A stretch of DNA of 55,486 bases, from contig NAOQ01000327.1 in assembly GCA_002751075.1 (NCBI GenBank), forward strand, positions 16,727-72,212, written 5' to 3'. Shown here piece after piece: positions 1-13,750 of this stretch (position 1 is its first letter; each line of letters opens with the position of its first letter). The translations under genes were made by a program, and so were the position numbers. The stretch is from Ichthyophonus hoferi. Its lineage: Eukaryota > Opisthokonta > Ichthyosporea > Ichthyophonida > Ichthyophonidae. The notes under the pieces are model-generated. The model was not told where the DNA came from. It was given only the letters and a program-made list of their open reading frames with translations, and did no database searches.

Positions 1-1467
1 TTATACTGTAAGAGCGTGTTTGTGTACATGTACATATAGCAATTGTCGGTAAATATTCATACACGTGCATTAATAGTGATAACGTTATCATTGCTATATA
101 TACTCCTTCGGTCTCTCCAAGCACCCCACCTTCTCCCTCTACCATTTATTTTTCATTTTATCGCTGCTTTCACATTTCTTTTCCTTTCTTTATATGGTAA
201 GTCATTATAATAACTCCATTCAACATTATCTTTAATTTTATACCATATACAACTCCATAAAAATACACCAAACACGCATCGTCCCTGACATTATTCTGTT
301 ATGTCAGTAAATGTATAGAATAGAGAAGCATGTTAATCAGTTCATGCAATGAAATAGTACTATATGGAGTACAAAATGTGTTTAATTTTAACTACCAGTC
401 ATTTGATTAGACCATGGCGTTTGCTTGATTTAAAATTGCAAAAGCATACGCCTGAAAGTTTATATAACAAATTTTACATAAAAAATCTAGTAATATTATA
501 TATATAACCCTAATTAACCCATAATCTTCCGTGTTAGTGTTCTTTTTAAAAAATACTTATTTAACCCTCCACAACTGATTACCAAAGCGAGAAACAGAAA
601 AAATGGATAGGAATACCTATATTAGCCGGCTATAAAAGTTATCCACAATATATTGTTTGAGTCTTACTAACTCAAAAAAGATTGGCAAAATAAAGGCTTG
701 TAGGGCAAATAAGATGTTGCAATGTTGCAATGCATAAAAGAAGAGATACCTGCAGTATGTAGATGTACGTTGTAGGTATTAAGCTAAACTAAACTATGCT
801 TTCCTTGTAATATCAGTTCGTCTTATTGTTTTTATTGCTTCTGAAACCTTTAAGCCACTATATATATTACATGGAACTCTTTTTTAGTGAAAATAATAAC
901 CTATTATATATATAGCAAGCTAATAATCAAGTAAAAGTCAAATGGTATTTTGACGTTTAATCAATAGTCATAATGTATTAATACGACTTTTAACTTTCAT
1001 TGAGTTCCATTAAATTAATGTAAGCCAATAATATTGTTTAAATATTTTTTTAAAATTTATTAATTCCAAAAGGAATTTAATTTGGTTTGCATAAATTATA
1101 AACTGTGTTTAATGTTTATAATTTTAATGAAGTTTTGTTAAATTTATTAAGACCAATAATTGTGTCCCAAGAAAATGATGAAAACTCTTTAACTATGTCT
1201 TTTTAAAAACATTTACTTAAACTATCAACACCCAATTATATAATTTCAATATACTTTTAAGTTTTACTAATTCCAAACCGAATTTAACGATACTTACGCA
1301 TATTTTAAGTAGGATTATCTATACATCAAAATCAACAGTGAAACAGCGCTAGTAGTGTATTATGATTTAATATTGTACGTATATACATGCATACATACGC
1401 TCTACACCTATCCCAAAATATATAATTTTAAACGTTAGCGGCAGGAGCTTTATTTCCTACGTACGGC
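1..1467. other. Non-coding DNA upstream of SRP72
   Basis: No exon-like open frame is recognisable here. The sequence is very AT-rich. Between about 950 and 1290 short phrases recur in degenerate form: 'aattccaaa.ggaattta' near 1061 and 1268, and 'ccaataat' near 1026 and 1153. This looks like a decayed local repeat. The last 100 bases before the ATG at 1468 probably hold the SRP72 promoter and short 5' UTR, but no TATA box or initiator can be singled out. Confidence 0.5.
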
Positions 1468-4400
1468 ATGGCGGCCCCTACTGAATTAGCCACTATTTAT
1501 AGTGAACTGGAGCAGCATTTGAAGAATGAAAAATACGATGCAGGGTCACGTATAGCGGCAAAACGTAAGTTGTATATCTCTATTTGGTTGGGTAGTCTTC
1601 TCTTTCACTACTATTCCCTTGTCATCTGGAACTCAACCACCAGTACCTAACCATCAATACCTAAATAGCCGTGCTATTTCATAATAAATATGCACATACG
1701 TCTGCAATTGCGAATTTATTTATTCATACAAACCCTACACAACTTTTTCTTCAAAGTTCCTCATTTTTTAATACCAGTAATATTTGCACTTTTAACTTTT
1801 TTTCTTTGGAATATAATATATTACATTGCTGGTTTTAGGAGCATAATCTCTTCCTTAGCTGTCATGGAAGTAGTATGAGCAAAGACATAACATCACTCTT
1901 GTGGACTTTCTCTTGCAGTTCTTCAAGAAAATCCCATGGATGTACACGCTTATCAGGCGAAGATAATCTGTCTTATCAACCTTAATCAGTTTGAGGCTTC
2001 CTTAAAACTCATAGATAGTCATAAAGGACTAGAAACTGACATTGCTTTTCCGGTTAGTTGTCTTCTAGTTTTGCAGGATACGGGGTTGAAATGGGAAAAT
2101 TTCTTTAGAATGAATGGATAATAGGAAGGGAGAGTGTGTAAAATATGATAGAGAGAGGGAAATAGTATAAGGTATAGGAGAGAAGTAGGGAAATAGTATA
2201 AGAGATAGAAGAGGGGTAGGGAAATAGTATGAGATATGATATAGGAGAAAGATAGGGAAATAGTATAAGATATAGGAGAGAAGTAAAGAATTGATGTAAG
2301 ATATAAGAGAGAAGTAAAGAATTGCTGTAAGATATAGGAGAAGGAAATTGTGGTTTTTACATTATAATTTATAGTATTTAGATAGTTCAATGTCTGTTTA
2401 TTTAAACTCGTCGTCTCTTCCTACTGATAGGTATTCCCACTCTTGTAAAATTTATTTTATGCTAATTTAGAAATGCCGACATTATAATTAACAGAAGGCG
2501 TATGTCCTATATCGGCTTCATCGATTGGATGATGCATTGACTATATTGAAGAGTCGTAAGTATATGCATTACAAAGAGGTGTTATGATGGGTACATATGA
2601 CTGTGATTAGATTAAATTAAACTATATTAATATGTGGGAATATATTGGATTGGGTTGGAATAGATTGGTTGGAATTCTATGAATAATTTTATGATTAGGC
2701 TGGGGATTGTATTGCATTATATTATATTGTTCTGCTTATGTTATTACAGGATCCTGTATAACTTGACATCGTTGTTTAGGGTTTGGTACAGTGAAATGAC
2801 ATCTAGTAGTATGAAGAAGAAAGATTAAGAGTATTCATGTGTATGATAATAATTGACAAATGTACAATAGTATGCATGGCGTGAATTGTACTAAATGTAA
2901 CTTTTTATAATTATGAAGATCATATCACTATCATTTTATGGGATCTTTCTCCGATCTCCAATAGGTTAATAGACACTACATATTTATAGGTATATAAAAA
3001 GTGCAGAGAAAGAAACAAGGAAACAATAGACAAGTAATTCGGTTTCCATTTTTTTCCCTTCACTCAGAGACCAAAAATGAGCCTAGACTGAAAGAATTAG
3101 AGGCCCAAATTGTAAGCACATCCCATATACATATATAGTGACTGGGTATAGTATAATGTATTTGTTTGTTTATTTCATCTTTCTATCTTTGTTGCAATTA
3201 TCCTACTAATCTTAATTCGGATTTTCCTTCCATTTAAACATTTTTAAATTTCTTTTTAATGTCTACAAATACATATCTCTATATATAATTGTTAGTCATT
3301 TGCGTCAAGGTTGTTGTAGCGTTATATTGCATAAACTTCTCTTATGTTACCATCCATATTGTGATAGCTACTTTTGGAAGAACAAACATGTAGGGAGATT
3401 CAACTGTCAACTGAACATATGGATAAATGGTTATGTAAATATGGGTATACGTGTATATATATATGGTAGAAGCCTTATAGATACAATTGTAGTAGTGATA
3501 TACACAATTTAGTCACATTTGTACATGTTTGTGTTTACAAATATGCAATCATATACATGTATGTATCACTAGTATGAAGTGATTTATACTGACTCTGAAA
3601 AATAAAAGTGTATCTGTGTATATATATTATGGCTATGGTTAATGTGGAAGTGGGTTTAAGTGATGTGTCACAAATCTCGTCTATATTGTAGCTATTATCT
3701 CATTCTTTTTGTATAGGAGTTGTCAATTGCAAGCAGAAACTCGCAAGAAACTCAAAGGATTGTTATTTGGTTTTGTTGCAGAATCAAATGTGTTGGTCTC
3801 GTCGTAGATAGATGCATTTATACTTATACGATATAATATGCTGTTTACAGACTAATTAAAACCCATCATTGGCTAATTAATTAATTATTTGGAACTATGC
3901 TTTATATGCGGTAAACCGTATACAAACTAATATAGTATACTGTCTAGACTAATAAACACCTTAGCATTAATTAATTAGTTGTTGATGCCTATTACCCTTT
4001 TTATCTGGGTTGTATGCGTAGTACACTGTATATATAGATTAATTAATAAATGAGTCATAACTATAACTATTGTAATCTAGATATTCTATGACGTAGTTAT
4101 GGTCCAGAGTGTATAAGTAGCCGAGTATGAATTATGTAAGTTACAGTCAGGAGTACCGAAGTGGACTGACATAGGCAATAGAATATGGGTGTGTCTCCAC
4201 ATATCAATGGGCCTCTTTGTAGCTTCTATATCTGAATGTCTGACCATGACTTTAATTAATACAAACTGATTAGTGTATGATTATTATTGATATGCTATGT
4301 TATGACTTGTTATATTATGGTCTAAGATGCTGTCTTGGCGCATGGTGTAATAGGATGTGATGTGCTAGAGAAGAAAGATACCTTTTAACTGTGCGCAAGC

Positions 4401-7400
4401 CTGTAATTCATTATTCTTTGTTGACAGAATGTAAAGACACAAAGCTATGTGATTGATTTATAACTTACCTCCTTGCAGCTATATCGCATGGAAGACTTTT
4501 CTGCCGCCCTAGAAATCTATGAGAAGATGCTCCCTAATGTGGTATGACGTATATAGTGTGTGGCAAGTCAATGGTGTCTATAGTATTAGCTGAGATTTAC
4601 CATTCTTATATTAGGGTAGTGTTTTTTTCTTTTAAGTTTTTTTTAGTTGGGATGGAGAGAAGGTGACAATAGAGCATAAGCAGATTATTACAATGTTATT
4701 TTGTATGGAGCCCTGTCGATTGCAGCCTGTGTTGGGTGGTGTTTACTATCACATTGCTCTTATAAAGTTGCCTGCGATTACAAGTTGTGTATGGGAATTA
4801 AAGACAAGGAATTTATATTTAGCCTCGCTGCAGAATTGTATGTATGTGTATCGGTCAGGTTGCAAACAGATATTCTAATATTCATGAAGTATGGTATGCC
4901 GTATATCAACTGGTTAACTTCTTATTACTAACTAATTATGATGATAGCTACGTTGTTTTAAATGGTATATGTAGGTATGGTAGACTGGGTCTAGGTGTGT
5001 GGTAGAGAGAGAGTGATAGAGAAAACCTCGTTGCAACTGACTGTATGTACAGAAGGGATGGCCATTGACATACAATAGGAGAACACTGGTTATGGTGCAA
5101 TAGTTGCATGCATGTAGATGGTATAAAAAAACTACTACTCTTCCCTCAGTGGGCCAGTGCCATGATGGCAAATTAAGAGCCTACAATCATGTGGTAAACA
5201 TGTTTACATTTTCTTTTTAGGGCTTGATAATAATACTAATAAGAACCACGCTATTTCTACAGAAGGACAATGGTGAGCATATGGCCAATTATTTGGCCGC
5301 ACTTGCTGGCACCAAGAGCATTGGATTGGATACGGTAATTATCAAATATATTTATATTGTTACTGATTTTTATAAGGGTTTGGGGGTTTAATAGCATTAT
5401 CTTATATAATTCTATATTATTTATTGGGTGCACATACTATTATACTATTATACTATCATAGTATCTTTAGTTCTGACTAATGAGATTATGCAATCATAAG
5501 ATAAAGACTTAATCAGAAGCAGTGAGTTATTTTGTTGAACTTTTGCCTGTTAACTTTGTCTTTCCACCATCCTTTATACATATATATATATATACCTCTT
5601 TTAAACGAAATAAACAGTAAGCCAAGCTATTTTGGTTTATTTCTGATGCATTCTTATTATTATACAGGCCAATGTGCCAGGAGAGCTGCAGACACATGAG
5701 CAGTACTATAATGCTGCCTGTTATTATATTGCCGTGGGTGATCTCAAACAGGCTGAGGCCAGTCTGGAGAAGGGAATGGGTATGTATTGCTATGGTTTTA
5801 TACTTTACTTCTGTATATGTGTGGATGTATTGTATGTGTATATATATACATATTTTTATATTCATTATATCATATGTACACATTATATCATATATGTATG
5901 TATTTATTTACTTGCACGGAACTGTTATTATGTGCATGTTTTATATATATATATATGCAGTTAAAGCGCAAAAGCCCTATAACCCCACCCTATACCAATA
6001 CCAACACCAACACGTTAAACATGCCTACACTCAGATGTATGTCGTAAAAGCCTACAGAAGGAAGGCTTTGACGCCCAAGAGGTTGAGGATGAGCTAAGTG
6101 TTCTGAAAGTACAGCTAGGAGTTATCTACCAATTGACTGGGAGAGGCAGTAAGGCGAAAGAGATATACGATTATGAACTCAAAATGGCGTATGTACTGTG
6201 CTGTCTTTCTCTGCTGGTTGGTTTTTCTCTTAGGATGTAGATAGGGTTGAGATGGTGATACGGATGATATATATTATATTATATTATAATATCTTACATG
6301 CTTATGAATTATAATAGCCTAGGAGATACTTGTTATAAACTATATTTGTATGTAGATATACACGAGAGAGAGTGTGTATGCTGATATGTGAAGATGTTAA
6401 TGTATTGTATATATAGTGATAAGAAAGTTGAGTGTACTTGTTAAGAAAAAGAGAAAGTTTAGATGGAACGAGCAAAATATTGGATTTGTACGCATGTGTA
6501 CGTATGCATGTATGTGAGAGAATGAACATTCTGTGCATATGGGAAAGATAGACACAGAGAGAGAGAGAAAAAAAAATAGTATATACTGTATGGTTTTTTC
6601 ATTGTATATAGCTAATGATGTAGTGTATTCTGGCCACTATATACCTCAGGGGTGACAGTACCGTGATCGCTGTGGCTAATAACAACAATTGTGTTCTACG
6701 TGCTGAGAATAACGTGTGTATCCTTCACCTCCTAGCGTGTTGTTGTGTATAGATATAGGTATAGGTGTGATATGCTTGCCATTGCCAGCTGTACTCCTAC
6801 CACGCTTCTACCACTGCACATGATTTCTCTAGGTTAAGATTGGTCTGTTTGTAGCGCTATGGGCATGATGTGGACTAGTAGTTATATACCTCTAATGGCG
6901 TAGTGAAGTATATGGGATTATAGACTTGAAACTACCTAATCGTGCTTATGTTTAATAGTATATATAACTGTTAGTATATAATTCTTTATATATATATATT
7001 TATTAGTATATTTATATATCTGCAGGATCTTTCAGCTGAAAAGGGAAAGAGGCTGTTGAAGGATGCGACCATATTCAACAAGTTAACATCATCGCAGAAA
7101 AGTATATTTTCATTATCACTGCTAGTGTTTTGTGCTTATCATTCTCTTGTTTCTTATTCTCTCTATTATACTTCTCTCTCTCTCTCTTTACTCACCAACT
7201 CTCAACCCGTAATATTCTCTCCTGATACCCTCTCATTCTCGAATATTCTCTCTTGATATTTTCTTATTCCCTAATATTATCTCCTTATATCCTTTCATTC
7301 TCTAATATTCTCTCCCTATATGCTCTCATGTTGACTGCGCTAACCCCTATTGGCTATTACTCACTAATTAAGATCTATATCCAGAGACTATTAGCTTGAA

Positions 7401-10400
7401 TCAGGCATTGCTATTCTTCCATACGCGCCAGGTAAGTTTGAACCAATGGGATTAATTATTTATTCCTTAGTTATATATATATAGATTCGCACATGTTCAG
7501 ATGGACCAATTATATTCTGTAGATTAACACAGGGAAGCCTGTATAGCACGTTGATTTTGTTTGTTTACGTAATATATGTATTATGTATGGCTTAACTCAT
7601 TTTAAAATTCAGGCGAGGATTGGTTTCTTTGGTATGTCACACATTTGATTGGTGGTACTCAATTATATGCAACATTTACAAACTGTAATATGTGAATGGC
7701 ATAAAGATATGGCTAAGAAAAAGATTGATATTTTTTTTTTTTTTTTGTTTTTGTTTTTGGATTATAATTTAAATTATAAATTCCATGACATGCGTCCAAT
7801 GATTAGGAGCTCAAATCTTTATCATTCATATATTAAAATATTAGACCTGCTATTGAAGGAAGTTCTTAATTGGCCAGACCAATACCAATAAGAACCAGCC
7901 ATTACGCCTTACAAATATTACCCAATAACTTAAAGGCGCACACTTTTAACATTTTAAAAGGATTGAATGATAAAAATATGCAATGGAATAGCACGTGATA
8001 TGTTGTCTAATGTTATTATGGCATTGCATGGTCTTATGATTCCTGTTTATTAGTTAGATTTAAATGATTGTAAGAACTGGGATGAAAATATAATTATAGA
8101 AATGAGATTCTTTATATGATTTGGACTGCATGTGGGCCATGTTTTATTGATATAACACAATTAAGACATTTCATTGTATTGTATAAGTAAAATTAACCCC
8201 GAGTAGTCTGTTACTATCTGTCTAGTGGGGATTTGGCTGGCAGTTCCTTAGTAGCATATATATATGGTGCACTTTAGTAATTAACGTATAATTACTCTGG
8301 GAATATAGACGCACATATAAGCAGTATAAAGTGCGTATTGGTATGTCAGGATTGTATTTAAAGCATATTTGCAAAAAGAAAAGACAAAAAAAAAACATAA
8401 ACATTATAGTTACACCCCTATCGCCTTTGAAATTCGGAAATTTAGTTAACATAATATCATATAAAATCATATTATTTTTAATATATTGATGGGGTTTGTA
8501 TAGTTTGATCACTGCAGGCAAGAACTGAAGCTACTATCCAAAGAAGGGAAGTGGGATATGTTAGTGTTGGTAAAGGCTGCCTGTTGGATGCACGAGAAGA
8601 AATACAGCCAAGCTATTGGTGCATTGGAGGTTGGTAGCATGACTTTTTAAAAATGTATGTACTGTGCTGATCTATACATTGCGTACATTACATTTAAATG
8701 TTTACCAATCACTTATTTCCTGTTTGGCCCGACTCGTGGTCGGGCTGGTTTGACCCGCTTGGTATTAGGTTATATCTTGTCTATGCTCTGATCCTCTTAG
8801 TTTTTTAACTTTGCTTCATTTGTACGCCTTTTACATACGAGAACTTTAAATAGATGTGATATTTATATAATATTTATAATGTATAATGCATATTAACTAG
8901 TTTATTTTTGGGGCATCTTGTAAATCACTAAAATCCACGTGCGCCTATCAGATTTATTTATTAATTTTACTAGTAAAATATTGACCAATGTTCCATGATC
9001 ACTCACGTTATCTAATTAAATAACATTAATAACTGGCCGATATTTTAGGAATTCCTAAACAAAAATCCCACTGGCGACAATAGCAAGATACATCTAGCCC
9101 TAGCCCAACTAGCTATTAACCAAGGGCGTGTAGATGGTGCTTCCAAGGTATGATTTATGCTTTTGCATATATATATGTGTGTGTGTTGCTGCGTATTTGT
9201 GTTTATGTATGTATATGCGTCTTGATCCGTTTATTGGTGTACGTATATACCTGTTTTTATCCGTTGGAGTACGTTCATTATAGATCAACGTGTATGCCTA
9301 TTTCTTTATTTCTTCATTGCTTTCATGGTTCATTGTGATATTGCTGTTATTGTTATTGTTATTGTTATTCTTTTACGCCTTGCCCGCCCTATTTCTAAGC
9401 TATCACTGCCATCTATACATTTCTTTATATGTTGCTCTGAGTGTCTTAGATAGAGATTTGTGTTATAGTTATTATCTTACTGTGTTGTAGTTATTGCTTT
9501 ACTGTGTTGGGATTGTTATCTTACGCATGATACATAGCGGTCACTATTGCAAGCTACATTAGCTACAGGCTTTTTATTGTATTCAAAAAAAAAATCAGAT
9601 CATTCAATATAGTTATTAAATCCTTGACAAAATCTAATAATAATTTTTTTCAATATGACATGCATGCTCGCTATTGGTTTGGAAAGCACACAATTTCTGC
9701 TTTGTGATTTGCTATATGACATTGACTGTATGATTATGATAATGTTACTTCGATTAATTATCCTTATACTAATATCGAAATATAGATGCAACCCGAATAC
9801 TAACCTATCATCCCCTCCCACCTCGCCCTCTCCACCATTGATCATTTCCTCACATCTTCTACCACACTCTTTCCCTTCAGGCTAATCAACACCACTAAAT
9901 AAATTTTACATTACTTTCTCTCCTATCAATGCATGCCATTGTGTTATATATGCACTACACACTATACACCCTACGCTGTACCCTATATACTATACCCCTA
10001 TATACCATACACCATACACTATACACTACTTGTATCACTTCATTATTTCTTTATCATCATTTTCTGTTGTTTAAACTTTTTATTCGTCCAATCATGCCTA
10101 CTTTTCATTTTAATACATCCATATTAGTGGATGTCTCTTGCCGCTACCACCAATCCCACACCAGAGCTAGTCCTTACAATGACTACGCGTGCCGTGCAAC
10201 TTGGAGAGATGGAATTAGCTGAAAGGGTGTTCACAGAGGCTATTAGCTTCCATGAGAAAACAAATAATGTATGTATACCATCCAATCATTTCCTCGTGTT
10301 TAAATTTATATATATATATCACGATTACCCTACATGGTATAATATGTACCATCAAACTATTACTTCAAAACTGGACCGATATTCACAATAATCTTCTTTA

Positions 10401-13400
10401 GTCAAGAAAAATAATAATACTAAAATAGGGTTATGTGGACACTTCTCCTGCTCGTGTTGTTGTTCTCTTCCCTTTTCGCCCTCTCTTGCCTGCATACATC
10501 ACGACTGTCTACCCTCTCCCTTGTTTATTTATTTATTTCGAAAATATATGCTATCTACTAATTACTAATGTTATGCTAATATATATTATACTCTATTCTA
10601 CTATGATATACTATACCATGATCCTTACAGAATGAAGCCCTGACCAAGGTATTAACGGGATATGGTGAATTCTTGGAAACAAATAAGAACTACAAGGAGG
10701 CGGCCACTGTATATGAAAGGGTGAGGCATGGCTGACTTGTAATGCACCTCTGTATATTATTATTTAATGGAGTTACATATTGAATGACAGAAGGAAAGTA
10801 CCTTCACAACAGCACAGTTAAATAAATTGTTTGTCATAATTACTTTTACCAATACAAATACATTTAGGCTGTCTAAACGTAATGGCGAGTTTCCAAGCCT
10901 CCTACAGCAAACCACCAATTATCTATTCATAATAGAAAGCCATTATGAAGTAGCTCTGAAATATTGTGAATATCTGCCTAGTAATAGTACAGATGTATCT
11001 AATATAAATGGGTTTCTCATATATGTGTATTTGTATACTTAGAGTCCGAATACATGCATGTATACCATCGTATATATATACTAGCCTAAATCCGTACTTA
11101 CATTGTCAAGTAGCCGGTGAGCCATGTCTTTAATACGACCACCTTAGATTCATGTATATAACGTCAAGGAATATTACATGTAGTTAGTTATTAATAAGCG
11201 ATCTAAATAACTAATTGATTAATTTTCTATCAGCTAATCAAAATGAACCCAAGAGACACCTCTGGTCTAGCCCGGCTCGTATTGTTGTATGCTAAGGTTG
11301 ACCCGGACAAGGTGGAATTGTAAGTGGTTGGTTTATTTCTTTTCAACGTAACCTTTCTGTTTTTTGTTTCTTTTTCTTCTCCTCTAATTACTATTGCTGA
11401 GTTATTGTTTTGTTTGACTTAGCAACCACCCAATCGATGTTTTACATGTCTGCATGTCTTGTTATTGATGCATTGTATGGGGCATAAGAGAGAGACTATG
11501 CCTGGTGAGCGGTTAAAAGATTTATTTATAATGAAGATATATATAGGATAGGCTTAGAGTGTATTGCTATCAAAGTATTTTAAAAACGAAGATATAATAG
11601 AGAATAAATTATTGAAAGGGCAAACTAAAGTCATTAAAATATATATTCTAACCAAGAAATGCATGTCGTTATACTTAATCAGGTATGCGGACCAATTGCC
11701 CTCGATCGATGCGCAGATTGCGGCCATTGATATTAATGCATTGGAAGCAGAGAATGCACACTTCAAGAAACTAACTGTAAAGAAATCAGATTTGGTGTTG
11801 AAGACTCCGGATGATAAGTAAGTTGGCTGCTGTTTGCAGTTAATTGCTAGTATCCGAGTTGATAATAGTAGTGGGATTAGTGGGCCTAAATATGGAAGTA
11901 TGTGGTAATACAATTGAATAACATAGTAGTATAATACAGTATATATATATCAAACCCACTCCCACTCATTTTCTCAGTATCCTTCATTTAGTCTACCTTC
12001 TTATCTACCTACATCATCATTACCTATACAATGCGTAGTCAATAAACACATACAACCTAACTATAGACTCTATGACTAGGCAAAAGAAGAAACGTTATCG
12101 TAAACGGAAAGGTAAACTACCCAAGGATGTTAATTGTGTACTGGATCCTGAGCGCTGGTTGCCAAAGTATCAACGCAGCTACTATCGTAAACGCAACAAA
12201 GGAAGGATGGTATGTACAACGATAATATATATATATGATATGATAGGTTTTTGTGTGATTAAGTTATGTTTTTTTCTACCGTATATATTATTTATTTTAA
12301 CTTTGGTTTTTTCTTTCATATTAGCATTCACCGCTGTATAGGTATAGATACAGATAACTGTGATAGATGGGGTGTTTTCTGTCTATCTATACATCTACTT
12401 CTTCCTGTTCTACTACTCCACTATGGTTATGTTGTAATCCATGCTTTGTTCTTTTGTCGTTAAATCTATGCCTTCTCCTACCTCACTCATCTCTCGCATC
12501 ATACCATCGCGACTATACGTGTGTATATAGAATAGTCATGGATAAAATGGTGTCTGTTGTGGCAGGGTAGTTGCATACCTCTACTAAGTTATTTGCGGCT
12601 TTATCTCCGTAAGCCTCTAGTCAATATATACATACGCCATGGTGTGTTCTCTACCAATAGGAGTATCCTTACTGCTATTAATCATGATCTATAATCTATT
12701 TGTCAAGGCTATCCGAGGTCCTCAGGGGGCAGCTGCCTCCACCTCTCCTTCTACCACCGGGTCGACGGGTAATCGGGCCGGGTCGGGAGCAAATACATCC
12801 GCAGGCCACGACACTGCTCTGGGTAATTATAACTACAGTATTGTGGGGCATATACTAGCATATTCTTATTCGTTTACCATTATATATACTTATATAGTTT
12901 TTTTACGAAAAGCATAGTCAATCATTTGCATATTTCAAAAAATCACCATTGTCTACTATACATATTTTTATATATTATAGTAAACAACAGATGTTCTTCT
13001 TCCAATAATATCGCTGATTGCTATATTGCCACTAGTATGGTTAGGCGGGTAGGAGAATCTACTGTATAATATGGTACAAATATGCTATAATTTTTAGAGT
13101 GGGTCCATGAATACTACTGGTCAGATATCATGCCAGCATTATTTTTTATTGATGTATGATGTCATTGTGAACTAACTGTAATTCACAGTTAACAGATAGT
13201 ATATTGTGGATTTTGAAAACTAATATTAAATTCTTATTGGGCTGTAAGCATGCATATATGCATGATGTGGATAGGATTATGTGTGTTACTCTGTTATGAC
13301 TATAGATTTTCATTTTTTTTCTCCCAACTTCCCTGTTATTTCTTACCTCTTGGGCTTGTACATACCTTGTATATATTAATATTCTAATTATTTCTTTGCT

Positions 13401-13745
13401 GTTTATAGCTACGTTAGAACTATGTGTGTTTATGGCATATATCTACCACCCGGCTTGTATATGATACAGGGGTTGTTGTGTTAGATTAAAGCGGATGAAC
13501 TAACAATAATATTATAATATTATAATGTTATAACGGTATAATGGTATCTCTAGCCCGAGGAAATGATTATAGATCTAGGATGAATCTTATGGATCTTGTT
13601 GATCTAATAAGATTGATTGTACGGGATCTAACATCTATTTGTGATTGCAGAAACCGAGGAGTCTGATAAAGCCAATGCTTCTACTGCCGCCACTAAAAAG
13701 AAACCACAGCCCAAGGGAAAGAAAGGGAAAAAGAAAGGATGGTAA
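1468..13745 (+). CDS. SRP72: Signal recognition particle subunit SRP72, 21 exons
   Basis: SRP72 is the TPR scaffold of the signal recognition particle, which binds SRP68 and 7SL RNA and targets nascent secretory proteins to the ER. Exons: 1468-1564, 1919-2052, 2495-2555, 3068-3111, 4479-4541, 5263-5334, 5668-5779, 6035-6188, 6650-6713, 7026-7101, 7385-7431, 7613-7631, 8523-8629, 9049-9147, 10128-10268, 10631-10720, 11234-11319, 11683-11817, 12080-12209, 12708-12822, 13651-13745. All phases join and give 646 residues (human about 671). The N-terminal two thirds is TPR-like (KAYVLYRLHRLDDAL, YNAACYYIAVGDLKQAEASL, ACWMHEKKYSQAIGALE). The C-terminus carries the family signature: a basic KKKRYRKRKGKLPK stretch, then PERWLPKYQRSYYRKRNKG, a low-complexity Ser/Thr/Gly linker and a Lys-rich tail ending KKKGW. 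The start MAAPTELATIYSELE aligns with the family N-terminus. The 19-nt exon 12 and the acceptors of exons 13 and 20 are the least certain. Identity is very sure. Confidence 0.95.
2145..2345. repeat. Purine-rich minisatellite in SRP72 intron 2
   Basis: About five to six imperfect units of roughly 35-40 bp, built on 'gggaaatagtataagatata' followed by 'ggagagaagta'. The array lies just after the exon 2 donor. It produces a long open frame on the opposite strand that is a repeat artefact, not a gene. Confidence 0.8.
7210..7330. repeat. 31-bp pyrimidine-rich minisatellite in SRP72 intron 10
   Basis: Four imperfect tandem units of about 31 bp, each beginning 'aatattctctcc' or a close variant and ending 'cattct' or similar. 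It sits between exons 10 and 11 of SRP72. Upstream (about 7140-7190) is a separate CT-rich run. Confidence 0.8.
9346..9370. repeat. (TTATTG)n microsatellite
   Basis: About four copies of a TTATTG hexamer in the intron between SRP72 exons 14 and 15. A simple sequence repeat with no visible function. Confidence 0.75.
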
Positions 13746-13750
13746 ATAAA
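13745..13750 (+). terminator. Candidate poly(A) signal of SRP72
   Basis: AATAAA begins on the last base of the TAA stop codon. If used, the 3' UTR is only a few tens of bases. The hexamer is common by chance in DNA this AT-rich, so it is a candidate only. Confidence 0.35.

Noticed and set aside
2019-2390. 123-codon frame on - over the SRP72 intron 2 array
   Set aside because: It is produced by the purine-rich minisatellite and overlaps the real exon 2 on the other strand. Its Ser/Tyr/Leu-rich periodic translation is a repeat artefact.
5672-6097. 141-codon frame on + spanning SRP72 exons 7-8
   Set aside because: It is a shifted frame across two real exons and the intron between; the correct frame gives TPR sequence with consistent splice phases.
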